This document shows, one piece after another, positions 1 through 8,505 of a stretch of DNA of 12,156 bases. The notes below the pieces were generated by a model. The model saw only the letters and a program-made list of their open reading frames with translations, did no database searches and was not told where the DNA came from. Numbering within the stretch: position 1 is the stretch's first letter; each line of letters begins with the position of its first letter. The position numbers and the translations under genes were made by a program. This stretch comes from Sedimenticola sp. (GTDB taxonomy: Bacteria > Pseudomonadota > Gammaproteobacteria > Chromatiales > Chromatiaceae): the NCBI GenBank assembly GCA_030590525.1, contig JAUUYI010000028.1, positions 1 through 12,156 of the forward strand, read 5' to 3'.

Positions 1-1
1 A

Positions 2-187
2 CCGACAATTCGCTTCCGGTTACTCCCCACCCCGCCTCATGACGACGCAGTTACCTTCGGCTACCAGGCTGTGGTATACCTGGACACGGACTTCCACCGT
101 ACTGATGTAATGCCCTCACGGGCGTACATTAGGGTCGAATTCATTCGACCACCGAATCGGCTAAATGAGCCCGCCCCTTCTCCCTGA
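2..187 (+). other. Open frame truncated by left edge, unidentified
   Basis: An uninterrupted frame enters from the left edge and ends at TGA 185-187, giving 61 codons. The peptide contains the stretch DDAVTFGYQAVVYLDTDFHR. I do not recognise a family, and no start is visible. The last third of the frame runs through two perfect hairpins (133-150 and 173-199), which is unusual for real coding sequence. It could be the 3' end of a gene, the tail of a mobile element, or a chance frame. Only the absence of stops supports it. Confidence 0.2.
133..150. repeat. Perfect 7-bp inverted repeat
   Basis: GGTCGAA (133-139) and TTCGACC (144-150) form a perfect stem around a 4-base loop. There is no T-run on either side, so it does not look like a classical intrinsic terminator. 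It lies 22 bases before a second, stronger hairpin. Confidence 0.5.
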
Positions 188-199
188 AGGAGAAGGGGC
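173..199. repeat. Perfect 11-bp hairpin
   Basis: GCCCCTTCTCC (173-183) and GGAGAAGGGGC (189-199) pair perfectly around the loop CTGAA. The stem is GC-rich and stable, but neither side has the T-tract of an intrinsic terminator. It may be a dispersed intergenic palindrome or a transcript-stabilising 3' structure for whatever ends upstream. The stop of the left-edge open frame lies in its loop. Confidence 0.6.
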
Positions 200-399
200 A
201 ATGAACTCAGAAACTTGAGGTAATAAAACAGCTATATCAGCATATTCAAATGCGTCTATATAACATCCACCACTTGCATCCGGGCCGGGAAAAGGACAGG
301 ATATATGTTCGTACCGGTGCCCCTGACTAAACGAACGACAGGGTATGAAGATGCCTTGGGCACCCGTCAATCATAACCGTCAAACAGCAGTATTCGCGT
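200..399. other. Spacer upstream of the bat operon
   Basis: This stretch has no convincing gene. Part of it (about 211-264) is AT-rich and contains TATATA/TATAAC at 257-264, which could be a -10 element, but no matching -35 lies at the right distance. The promoter of the bat operon is probably here or just left of it; I cannot place it. Short frames on both strands have no ribosome site or recognisable content. Confidence 0.35.
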
Positions 400-1356
<957 letters not shown>

Positions 1357-1371
1357 GCAGGTACTGAATCA

Positions 1372-2292
1372 ATGGCGCTGTATCCCCGCCTGGATGACCT
1401 GCTGGAGCTAAGGCATCAGGCCCATACCCTGGGCGTGGCCTCTCACCACCTGGTCAGTTCCAGCTTCAGCGGTCTCTACGCTTCGGTTTTCCGCGGCACC
1501 GGCCTCGATTTCGAGGAGGTGCGGGAATACCGGGAAGGGGACGATGTACGCAACATGGACTGGAAGGTGACCGCCCGCACCAACAGCCCTCATCTCAAGA
1601 TGTTCCGGGAGGAGCGAGAGCGTAGCGTGGTCCTCTGCGTGGACCAGGGCCCGCACATGAGCTTTGGTACCCGCGGCACCTTTAAATCGGTTCAGGCAGC
1701 ACGGGCCGCCGCCCTGCTGGGCTGGGCGGCCAGCAGTCTCAACGATCGGGTCGGCGGACTGCTGTTCGGTGACGCCACCTCCGGGCCAAAGCACTTCCGC
1801 CCCACCAAGGATCGGCGGGCGCTGTGGCGCCTGCTGAAAGCGCTCACCCACGCCAGCGAAGGGGGCGAACCCACTCAGGATCCACTCCTCGGCGCCCTGC
1901 AACAAGCGGACAAGGGCACGGGCACCGGCAGCCTCATCTTCGTCATCGCCGACATGAACCGCGACGTGACCACCCTGGAATCGATCCTCGGACGACTGTG
2001 TCAGCAACATACCCTGGTACTGGTGCCTGTGGACGACCTGGCGGACCGGGAACTCCCGGACATTGGTCAGGCCACATTCACCGACTCAGAAGGGAACCTG
2101 GTGGAAATAGATACCACTGACGCCAAGGGGCGCAAGCTCTACCGGGAAGAGTGGCAGCGCAACCGCCAGACGTTGACCGGGGTAGCCAACCGCTTCGGTA
2201 TCCCGTTGATCCCGGTAGAAACGGATCAGGACGTCCACAATTCACTGACGCGCGGCATGCGCTTCAGCGGCCGCACCAGGATCCTCCGCTGA
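1372..2292 (+). CDS. DUF58 protein (vWA-like, MoxR partner)
   Basis: A 306-residue protein with the DUF58 signature at residues 44-83: GLDFEEVREYREGDDVRNMD, then DWK and the HLKMFREERE segment. DUF58 proteins have a vWA-like fold and are nearly always encoded next to MoxR; they are thought to be client or adaptor proteins. No membrane segment is visible, so it is probably cytoplasmic or peripheral. The position of the metal-binding DxSxS motif reads DQGPH (91-95), so both serines are replaced and metal binding may be lost or altered. The ATG at 1372 follows the moxR stop by 15 bases with a weak AGCAGG site. Its TGA overlaps the next ATG (TGATG), which suggests translational coupling. The family call is certain; the biochemical role is not known from sequence. 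Confidence 0.94.
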   Translation: MALYPRLDDLLELRHQAHTLGVASHHLVSSSFSGLYASVFRGTGLDFEEVREYREGDDVRNMDWKVTARTNSPHLKMFREERERSVVLCVDQGPHMSFGTRGTFKSVQAARAAALLGWAASSLNDRVGGLLFGDATSGPKHFRPTKDRRALWRLLKALTHASEGGEPTQDPLLGALQQADKGTGTGSLIFVIADMNRDVTTLESILGRLCQQHTLVLVPVDDLADRELPDIGQATFTDSEGNLVEIDTTDAKGRKLYREEWQRNRQTLTGVANRFGIPLIPVETDQDVHNSLTRGMRFSGRTRILR

Positions 2293-2813
2293 TGCCGGTG
2301 CAACTACGCGATATCCACGGCCTCGACCCGATCTCCTGGTGGCCACCGGCCACAGGCCTGTGGGTGGGGCTGCTGCTGGCAGTGCTGCTGCTGATTCTGC
2401 TGATACTGCTTGTTCGACACCTGGTTCTGTACCCACCGGGCAGCTGGCGCAGTGCTGCCCGATCTGCAGTACGGGAACTCCAGCGCAAGCGCAGTCAGCT
2501 CTCTCCCAAGGAGACCGTCAGCCAGCTCTCAGAGCTGTTACGCCGTATCTCCATGGCCCGTTTCGGGCGGGAGGGGCTGGCCAGCCTGACCGGCAAAGAG
2601 TGGCTCGAGTGGTTGCAGCAGTCAGATTCCAGTGGCTTTCCCTGGTCGGAAAAGGGGGCGATCCTGATCAACCTCCCTTATGCCCCGGACAACCAGAAGG
2701 TGGAGCCCGGTGAGATCGATGAGCTGGCAGGGGCCACCCTGGATCTGATCGGCAGCAGCCGCGAGGATGCCCGGCGTCAGAAACTACGATGGAAGGTAGC
2801 CAGCGATGTTTGA
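2292..2813 (+). CDS. DUF4381 single-pass membrane protein
   Basis: A 173-residue protein with a short N-terminal segment (LRDIHGLDPISWWPP) and one strong transmembrane helix at about residues 22-46. A soluble C-terminal domain of about 125 residues follows, rich in charged helices. This is the layout of the DUF4381 family, which occurs between DUF58 and vWA genes in gammaproteobacterial Bat-type operons. The start is ATG 2292-2294, overlapping the upstream TGA by one base. An upstream in-frame extension to 2151 exists, but it runs inside the DUF58 gene and lacks family content. The stop overlaps the next gene by 8 bases. Its role is unknown; it is probably a membrane scaffold of the BatA/BatB complex. 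Confidence 0.88.
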   Translation: MPVQLRDIHGLDPISWWPPATGLWVGLLLAVLLLILLILLVRHLVLYPPGSWRSAARSAVRELQRKRSQLSPKETVSQLSELLRRISMARFGREGLASLTGKEWLEWLQQSDSSGFPWSEKGAILINLPYAPDNQKVEPGEIDELAGATLDLIGSSREDARRQKLRWKVASDV

Positions 2814-3855
2814 GTTTCACTGGCCCTGGATGGGTATGCTGCTGCTGTTGCCACTACTGGCCCATATGCTGTGGCCCCGCCTCCACCGCCCCGGGGAGGA
2901 GCAACCTATGGAGGGGCGTCGCACCACCCTGCTACACCCATCGATTCAGCTGCTGCAGAAGAGCTTTCACGGGAAACGCCCCGGAACTGCAATTGCCGGA
3001 CAACTTCACGCCATCCTGCTGGGCGTGTTGTGGGTCGCCCTCACCCTGACGGCAATGCGTCCCCAGTGGCTCGAACCCTATACCGAGATCAAGACCGAAG
3101 GCTACGACCTGATGCTGGCAGTAGACACCTCCCGTTCCATGACTGCCCTCGATTTCAGCCGCGATGCGCGCCCGGTCAGCCGGATGGCCGTAGTCAAGGG
3201 CGTCATGGGCCGGTTCATCGAAAAACGGGCCGGCGACCGGGTCGGTCTGATCGTGTTTGGCAACCAGGCCTTCATACTCTCTCCCCTCACCTTTGACCTG
3301 CAGGCGGTACGTGGGATCCTGGACGATGTCGACCCTGGCATGGCCGGCAATGCCACCGCCATGGGGGATGCCATAGGCCTGTCGGTCAAGAAGCTGAGGG
3401 AGCGTCCGGAAGGCTCCCGGGTGCTGCTGCTGATCACCGATGGCGAGAACACCGCGGGACTGATCCCGCCACTGGAGGCGGCCCACCTGGCCACCCGCGA
3501 GGGGGTGAGGATCTATGCCATCGGCGTCGGCAGTAACAAGCAGGAGGTGATGGTTCGGGGCGTGGATGGCCAGTATCGCTCAGAAACGGATATCGGGCTG
3601 GATGAAGAGACCCTGAAACAGCTTGCCGAGCTGACCGGGGGTGCCTACTTCCGCGCCACCAACACCCGTGCCCTGGAGGAGATCTCACAACGCATCGACA
3701 CGCTGGAGAAGACCGAATCGGAGAGCCATACCGTGCTCATCCCCCAGCCTCTCTACCGCTGGCCCCTGGGTGTCGCTCTGCTGATACTACTGGTACTCGG
3801 CCTGTTCCCCGAGGGACGCATACGCCTCCCCGGGAGGAGCGGTGCCAATGCCTGA
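2806..3855 (+). CDS. batA: BatA-type vWA membrane protein
   Basis: A 349-residue protein with the BatA/BatB layout. It has N-terminal hydrophobic segments at about 8-23 and 67-84, a vWA domain from about 100 to 295, and a C-terminal membrane helix at about 316-334. The metal-ion-dependent adhesion site is complete: DTSRS at 107-111, threonine 184 in GNATAMGD, and aspartate 212 in TDGEN. It is therefore expected to bind a divalent cation and a partner protein. GGAAGG at 2791-2796 sits 9 bases before the ATG, which overlaps the preceding stop by 8 bases. In other bacteria Bat proteins form an envelope complex linked to stress or oxygen tolerance and, in some species, to fitness in the host. The family is secure; the phenotype here is inferred. 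Confidence 0.93.
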   Translation: MFEFHWPWMGMLLLLPLLAHMLWPRLHRPGEEQPMEGRRTTLLHPSIQLLQKSFHGKRPGTAIAGQLHAILLGVLWVALTLTAMRPQWLEPYTEIKTEGYDLMLAVDTSRSMTALDFSRDARPVSRMAVVKGVMGRFIEKRAGDRVGLIVFGNQAFILSPLTFDLQAVRGILDDVDPGMAGNATAMGDAIGLSVKKLRERPEGSRVLLLITDGENTAGLIPPLEAAHLATREGVRIYAIGVGSNKQEVMVRGVDGQYRSETDIGLDEETLKQLAELTGGAYFRATNTRALEEISQRIDTLEKTESESHTVLIPQPLYRWPLGVALLILLVLGLFPEGRIRLPGRSGANA

Positions 3856-4885
3856 GGCCAGTCTCCACTTTGCCTCACCCTGGTGGCTGCTCGGTCTGCT
3901 GCTGATCCTGCCGGTGGGGGCCTGGCTGCGCCGCAGCATGGTCTATGGCAACATCGCGCGCATCAACCGCTATGCAGATGCCCATCTGCTACCCCATCTG
4001 ACCGGCAGCCGGGAACTCAGGCCCCAGGAGCGCTGGCGCCGTTTCATCCGCTGGGCACTACTCTGGACGTTACTGATGATCGCCATGGCGGGCCCACGCT
4101 GGGACTACTCCGAGGTACAGATGTTCACCCCCGGCTCCGACCTGGTGGTCCTGCTCGACATCTCCCGTTCCATGGATGTAGCGGATGTCAGGCCCTCCCG
4201 CCTGACCCGGGCCAAGCAGGAGATAGAAGATCTGATCAATCAGAACAGGGGAGTGGTACGCCTCGGCCTCATAGCCTTCGCCTCAGTGGCCCACGTGGTG
4301 GCCCCCATCACCGATGACAGCCAGACGATACGGGCGATTCTGCCTGCCATCGATAGTGACCTGGTACGGCTGCAGGGCAGCCGCCTGGGTCAGGCGCTGG
4401 AGCGTGCCCAAAGCCTGTTTGCCGGGCAGCCGGAAAAGAGCCAGCACAGCCTGCTGCTGATCTCCGACGGGGATTTCGCCGACAATCGCAAGGCACTGAA
4501 GAAGCAGATCCAGCAGCTGGCGGAAGATGGCGTGCACCTCTACATCCTGGGTGTGGGCACCAGCGGCGGAGGTCCAGTCCCAGGCCATGTCGGCCGGTTC
4601 CTCACCGACAGCCGAAACCAGCTGGTGGAATCCCGACTCGATGAGGAGGAGTTGAAGCGGCTGGCCAAACTGGGTAATGGCATTTACCTGAGTGCCGATT
4701 TCCGGGATCAGGATACCGGTCAGATCCTGGAACTGGCGACAACCGGCGGTAGCGCCCACTCCTCTGAGGAGGAGAGAGTCCGGGTCTGGAACGAACGCTT
4801 CTACTGGCTGGTGCTGGCGGTCATGCTGTTGCTACTGGCCACTTTCCGGAAACATCTACCCGCCCCACGAGGAGAAGCAGAATGA
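3848..4885 (+). CDS. batB: BatB-type vWA membrane protein
   Basis: A 345-residue second vWA protein. Membrane helices lie at about residues 11-26 and 66-82, the vWA domain at about 98-295, and a C-terminal helix at about 317-333. The MIDAS motif is DISRS at 104-108 with the later aspartate in SDGDFAD (206-212). The usual MIDAS threonine seems to be serine 178 in LQGSRLGQAL, a conservative change. ATG 3848 is chosen because AGGAG (3835-3839) lies 8 bases upstream; a GTG at 3842 would be too close to it. The gene overlaps batA by 8 bases and batC by 4 (ATGA). In some gammaproteobacteria this vWA domain is fused to the TPR protein; here they are separate genes. Confidence 0.92.
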   Translation: MPEASLHFASPWWLLGLLLILPVGAWLRRSMVYGNIARINRYADAHLLPHLTGSRELRPQERWRRFIRWALLWTLLMIAMAGPRWDYSEVQMFTPGSDLVVLLDISRSMDVADVRPSRLTRAKQEIEDLINQNRGVVRLGLIAFASVAHVVAPITDDSQTIRAILPAIDSDLVRLQGSRLGQALERAQSLFAGQPEKSQHSLLLISDGDFADNRKALKKQIQQLAEDGVHLYILGVGTSGGGPVPGHVGRFLTDSRNQLVESRLDEEELKRLAKLGNGIYLSADFRDQDTGQILELATTGGSAHSSEEERVRVWNERFYWLVLAVMLLLLATFRKHLPAPRGEAE

Positions 4886-6435
4886 GGCAGACACCCCCTA
4901 TCTGGTTATCCGCCCTCGCCCTGCTCCTGTGGAGCGGTGCGGGCAGCGCCGCAGTGAACTGGCTCGAAAACAGTGAGCAGGCCGGTAAACGCCTGTTTGA
5001 TCAGGGGGCCTATGCAGAGGCCGCTGACACCTTCAGAGATAACTACCACCGGGGTATTGCGCTCTATCGTGCCGACGCGTATGCCGACGCCGCCAAGGCA
5101 TTCGAGCGAGTCGAACGGGAGTCTGTGAAACTGGATGCCCGCTACAATCTGGGCAACGCCCGCTTCCAGCAGGGGGACTTCGAGGGCGCCATCCTGGCCT
5201 ATGAGGAGGTACTGGAGCAGGAACCCGGCAACGAGGATGCCCGCTACAACGAGGGACTGGCCAAGGCGATGCTGGCTGAGACCGATCCCGAGGCACTGGC
5301 CCGCCTGGAGGAGGAAAAGCAGAAAAAAGAAGAAGAGGAAAAACAGCAGGAGAAAGAGCAGCAGAAGGAACAGGAGCAATCGGAGGAGGAACAACAGTCC
5401 GAACAGCAGGAATCGGAGCAGCAAGAGTCCGGCGAGCAGGAACAGGAACAGGAATCAGAGTCCGGCGAACAGGAGTCCGAAGAACAGCAATCCGGGGAGC
5501 AGCAACAAGAGCAGGAGTCCGAGTCCGGCGAACAGGAGTCCGAGCAGCAGCAGTCCGGTGGCGAGCAACAACAGGATTCCCAGTCCGGCGACCAGGAGTC
5601 GGACGAGCAGCAGTCCGAAGGCGACTCCCAGGACGAGCAGCAGGGTAAACGTGAAGGGGAGTCCGACAGCGAGGGCGAGTCCCAGGATGAGCAGCAAGGC
5701 GATTCGGGCGACGAGGAGTCTGAACAGCGGGACGAGCAGCTGGAGGGGGAGGAAAAGCCGGAGAGCGAACAGAGAGGCGAAGGGGGTGACGAGGAGAAAA
5801 AACCCCAGAGCGAGGGAGACCTGGAGCAGGCCGATCAGGGAGACGAGGGAGATCAGTCAGAGCAGGAGCAAGAAGGCGAAGGAGATCAGTCACAGCAGGC
5901 GCAAGGAGACGAAGGAGATCAGTCACAGCAGGAGCAAGGAGACGAAGGAGACCAGTCACAGCAGGAGCAGGGAAAGCGTGGTGAGGAACCGAAGAGCGAA
6001 CAACAGGCCGGCGGCGGCGATGAGGAAGAGATAGAGCAGGCCGCAGGCGAGAAGGAGAGTGAGCAGAAGGGAGAAGGAGGCGAACCCGAGGAACCCGGCG
6101 AAGGGAAACCGGGCAAACAGGATCAGACCGCAGAGCCAGAGCGGGGTGAGCTGCCCCCACCCGAAGAGCTACTCCAACCTGGTAAGGGTACCGAGGCGGT
6201 GGAGCAGTTCGACCAACAGGGTGAGGCCCTGGACCAGGATGCGCTGGAGCGGGGGGACAAAGCCATGCCGGAGGGTGAAGGCAAAGGGAACGACGCCAGC
6301 GCCCTGCTGATGGAGCGATGGCTGGAACAGACAGAGGGTAACCCCGCATTCCTGCTGCGGAACCAATTCCTGCTGGAGGAGCAGCGCCTGATACAGCAGC
6401 AGGGAAAACCACTGCGGGAACCCCGACCCTGGTAG
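4882..6435 (+). CDS. batC: BatC-type TPR protein with a long acidic low-complexity region
   Basis: A 517-residue exported protein. A signal peptide (about 1-23, ending GSA) is followed by TPR repeats at about 34-131, for example GAYAEAADTF and LDARYNLGNARFQQGDFEGA. Next comes about 300 residues of almost pure Glu, Gln, Ser, Gly, Asp and Lys (about 141-440), predicted disordered. The C-terminal segment ERWLEQTEGNPAFLLRNQFL matches the short tail usually kept in BatC-like proteins. No second membrane segment is visible, so it is probably periplasmic. AGGAG at 4870-4874 precedes the ATG by 7 bases. The length is well above a minimal BatC because of the repeats, which include a 33-base tandem array (5839-5970). 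TPRs probably mediate contact with BatA, BatB or BatD. The disordered region has no assigned role. Confidence 0.9.
   Translation: MRQTPPIWLSALALLLWSGAGSAAVNWLENSEQAGKRLFDQGAYAEAADTFRDNYHRGIALYRADAYADAAKAFERVERESVKLDARYNLGNARFQQGDFEGAILAYEEVLEQEPGNEDARYNEGLAKAMLAETDPEALARLEEEKQKKEEEEKQQEKEQQKEQEQSEEEQQSEQQESEQQESGEQEQEQESESGEQESEEQQSGEQQQEQESESGEQESEQQQSGGEQQQDSQSGDQESDEQQSEGDSQDEQQGKREGESDSEGESQDEQQGDSGDEESEQRDEQLEGEEKPESEQRGEGGDEEKKPQSEGDLEQADQGDEGDQSEQEQEGEGDQSQQAQGDEGDQSQQEQGDEGDQSQQEQGKRGEEPKSEQQAGGGDEEEIEQAAGEKESEQKGEGGEPEEPGEGKPGKQDQTAEPERGELPPPEELLQPGKGTEAVEQFDQQGEALDQDALERGDKAMPEGEGKGNDASALLMERWLEQTEGNPAFLLRNQFLLEEQRLIQQQGKPLREPRPW
5458..5628 (+). repeat. Degenerate 60-63-base repeats in batC
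   Basis: Three diverged in-frame copies begin at about 5458, 5521 and 5581. Each encodes SGEQESE or SGDQESD, then QQS, then a Q/E-rich tail (20-21 residues). The first two copies share a nearly identical 23-base opening. The pattern suggests past duplication by slippage or unequal recombination in frame. Confidence 0.65.
5839..5970 (+). repeat. 33-base tandem repeat, four copies, in batC
   Basis: Four adjacent 33-base units (5839-5871, 5872-5904, 5905-5937, 5938-5970) encode the 11-residue motif GDEGDQSQQEQ with small changes. The last two units differ by very few bases, so the array is probably recent and may vary in copy number. The period is a multiple of three, so copy changes keep the frame. 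Confidence 0.9.
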
Positions 6436-6446
6436 GAGAATGAGAG

Positions 6447-8318
6447 ATGATTAAGAGACAACATCGTCAGCTCGCCGGAATACCCTGGCGGTGGATCTGC
6501 CTGGGGCTGTTGTCCCTGTTTGTCACCAATCTGCTGGCCCAGAACTACTACCCAGGCACCACCTACGGTCAGCAGTATCCGCAACCGGGTTACGATCAGC
6601 CAGCGCAGGGCTACGGGCAACCTGCCCAGGCACCTGCCTATAGCCCCACCCAACCCTATGGCCCGGGCTATGAACAACCCGCATATAAACCGGCCCGGCC
6701 CTACGGCCAGGGCTATGGACAACCGCCCCAGCAACCCGCCTACACCCCACCCCGGCAGCAGCCTTACGGACAACAGAGCTACACCCAGCCCTATGGACAG
6801 GGCTACCGGCAGCCAGCCCAGACACCCGCCTATGGCTCGCAACAACCCTATGGACAGCAGGGCTATGGTCAGCCGGCACAACAGCAGAGCTGGCCGCAGC
6901 AGCCGGCCACCAGCCCCCGGCAGAGCACCACAGCGACCAGCATCCGCGATGCCCCCCGGGTAGAAGTGCTGGTTTCCGACTCCCACCCCTATGCCCAGCA
7001 GTCGGTGGTCCTCACCCTGCGGGTTATCAGCAGCAGCAACCTCAGCACCGCGCAACCCGAGCTGAATCGAACGGGGGATTTCGTCCTCAATAAACTGGAC
7101 GGCCCGGTAGCCAGCATGACAAACATCAACGGCCGCCGGGAGATCGCGAATGAGTACCACTACGCCCTCACCCCCCTTCAGGCAGGCACCATAAGCATCC
7201 CCCGGGTGCAGGTGAAAGGCACCATGGCAGACAGTTACAGCACTGCCTTTGAGGTACTCTCCCCCGACCCGATTCGGCTCGATGTACAGCCGATAGAGCC
7301 AGGGGTGCAACCCTGGCTGCCGCTGCACAGCCTGTCAATCCAGTCCTATCTGCAGAATGCGGAAAAACCGGAAGCGGGAAAGCCAATCAATCTGGTGGTG
7401 GAAGTCTCTGCTGTCGGCGCCACGGGCGGTCAACTCCCGTCGATGGAGAAGCGGCTCAAGGCAACCCACGATTTCCACATCTACCGGGATAAATCGGAGA
7501 TCGAGGGAAAGATCTCTTCAGACGGGCAGTTTCTGCTCGGACGCCGCAACGAAGTCTATACCCTGGTCCCCCTGCATGGTGGCAAGGTGCAGATTCCGGA
7601 ACTGCAGATCCAATGGTGGAACGTGGACAGCGGTATGGCAGAGACCTCCACCGTGCCCATACGCCAACTGATAGCCAAGGGCGAACCGGGCACAGCCACC
7701 GGCGAGATAGCCGACCTGTTTCCTGGCGCCACTTCGCTGATACTCTGGGTCCCACTGGTGGCGGTGTTTACCGTCACCATTGGTTTCTGGATGCTGGCCT
7801 GGCTACGCCACAAACGGTTCATGCAGGTGGTGGAAGAGGAGGTCAGTGTGGTGGCCCGCCTCACTGCCGGCCGGATCCGCGCCTTCCTGCTCTGGACCGC
7901 CCCCATCCGGCGATTGCAGAGGCTTCGGCAGATCTTCGTCAGCGCCCTGCCCCACTCTTACCGGCTGTGGTTCTGTGTGCGGGTGGTGGATGGGGAAAAA
8001 GATCCGGATGTGTGGGCCTATATGTTGAAGTTTCTGGCGAACAAGCATCTGGGCATCCCGGCCTTGCCACTGCAGGAACTGGGGGAACGGCTCTCCGACA
8101 TCCACCCCCGTTCGGATCGTGCCATCATGCGAAATCTGATGCGGGAACTGGAAGCATCACTCTATAGCGATGGAAAGATCGATTTCGAAGTATGGAAAGC
8201 GCGTTTCCGGGAACAGCTCAAACCGGGTTGGCTCCCCTTCTCAGGTGGAGGAACGGCACCCGGCAGGGCATCCCGTCACCCACTCCCGGAGCTGAATCCG
8301 GACGCGTCCAGAGGCTGA
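6447..8318 (+). CDS. batD: BatD protein with an N-terminal PYGQ-rich region
   Basis: A 623-residue BatD-family protein. It has an N-terminal signal or anchor helix (about 14-31, ending LLAQ) and a Pro/Tyr/Gly/Gln low-complexity region at about 33-152. Periplasmic beta-sandwich domains typical of BatD follow from about 170 ([20 protein letters not shown]) to about 415, then a membrane helix at about 429-452 and a cytoplasmic tail of about 170 residues. AGGAG at 6434-6438 lies 8 bases before the ATG, and the batC stop is 11 bases away. BatD is usually encoded after the vWA/TPR genes and probably completes the envelope complex, reaching the cytoplasm with its tail. The PYGQ region is not, to my knowledge, part of the family core and looks like a lineage-specific insertion. 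Family call secure, function inferred. Confidence 0.9.
   Translation: MIKRQHRQLAGIPWRWICLGLLSLFVTNLLAQNYYPGTTYGQQYPQPGYDQPAQGYGQPAQAPAYSPTQPYGPGYEQPAYKPARPYGQGYGQPPQQPAYTPPRQQPYGQQSYTQPYGQGYRQPAQTPAYGSQQPYGQQGYGQPAQQQSWPQQPATSPRQSTTATSIRDAPRVEVLVSDSHPYAQQSVVLTLRVISSSNLSTAQPELNRTGDFVLNKLDGPVASMTNINGRREIANEYHYALTPLQAGTISIPRVQVKGTMADSYSTAFEVLSPDPIRLDVQPIEPGVQPWLPLHSLSIQSYLQNAEKPEAGKPINLVVEVSAVGATGGQLPSMEKRLKATHDFHIYRDKSEIEGKISSDGQFLLGRRNEVYTLVPLHGGKVQIPELQIQWWNVDSGMAETSTVPIRQLIAKGEPGTATGEIADLFPGATSLILWVPLVAVFTVTIGFWMLAWLRHKRFMQVVEEEVSVVARLTAGRIRAFLLWTAPIRRLQRLRQIFVSALPHSYRLWFCVRVVDGEKDPDVWAYMLKFLANKHLGIPALPLQELGERLSDIHPRSDRAIMRNLMRELEASLYSDGKIDFEVWKARFREQLKPGWLPFSGGGTAPGRASRHPLPELNPDASRG
6543..6902 (+). 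repeat. PYGQ/GYGQP low-complexity coding repeats in batD
   Basis: About 120 codons encode irregular copies of [13 protein letters not shown] and QQPAYTP. At DNA level the units recur as variants of ccctatggacagggctac. The composition (Y, Q, P, G, almost no charge) is prion-like. Spacing is irregular, so this is a diverged set rather than a clean tandem array. Confidence 0.85.
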
Positions 8319-8323
8319 GAGTC

Positions 8324-8343
8324 AGAAGCCAGAAGCCAGAAGC
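8324..8343 (+). repeat. Heptamer tandem repeat AGAAGCC
   Basis: Two full copies and one six-base partial copy of AGAAGCC (8324-8330, 8331-8337, 8338-8343) begin 6 bases after the batD stop. It resembles the short heptamer arrays found in bacterial intergenic DNA. A small GTTCC/GGAAC hairpin (8369-8381) follows without a T-run. Confidence 0.7.
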
Positions 8344-8407
8344 GTAGTTTGGGCGGAGCCTGATCGGAGTTCCGGGGGAACGGTGCCCTTGCCCCCTTTA
8401 CATCATC

Positions 8408-8497
8408 GTAGGATGGGCAAAGCGCAGCGTGCCCATCAATATCCACGCCGCCTATCCCGGTGATGGGCACGGCGCTTCGCGCCTTTGCCCATCCTAC
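8408..8497. repeat. REPIN: two inverted GTAG-REP palindromes
   Basis: The left unit is GTAG (8408-8411), then GATGGGCA (8412-8419), a 10-base GC-rich loop, and TGCCCATC (8430-8437). The right unit is its inverse: GATGGGCA (8462-8469), a 16-base loop, TGCCCATC (8486-8493), then CTAC (8494-8497). A 24-base spacer separates them. A GTAG head followed by a palindrome, with two units in opposite orientation, is the hallmark of REP sequences spread by REP-associated tyrosine transposases. It lies between the convergent batD and dodecin genes, 9 bases from the dodecin stop, and probably also stabilises or ends both transcripts. Confidence 0.88.
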
Positions 8498-8505
8498 GCA
8501 ACTAA

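Noticed and set aside
173..199. Hairpin as an intrinsic terminator
   Set aside because: A strong stem, but no U-tract on either strand.
5323..5329. A-run AAAAAAG in batC as a programmed -1 frameshift site
   Set aside because: The run starts at codon position 1 (aaa aaa gaa), not in the X XXY YYZ register, and the downstream frame of batC is fully coding.
4906..6412. Long minus-strand frames across batC, including leucine-rich or proline-rich ones
   Set aside because: They are complements of the biased Glu/Gln/Ser codons in batC, with no ribosome sites or family motifs.
6123..7328. A 401-codon minus-strand frame across batC/batD
   Set aside because: It lies fully antisense to two well-supported genes and its sequence reflects the complement of repeats.
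8408..8497. REPIN as a CRISPR array or a plain terminator
   Set aside because: Only two inverted units with GTAG heads and no regular spacers; no T-run follows either stem.
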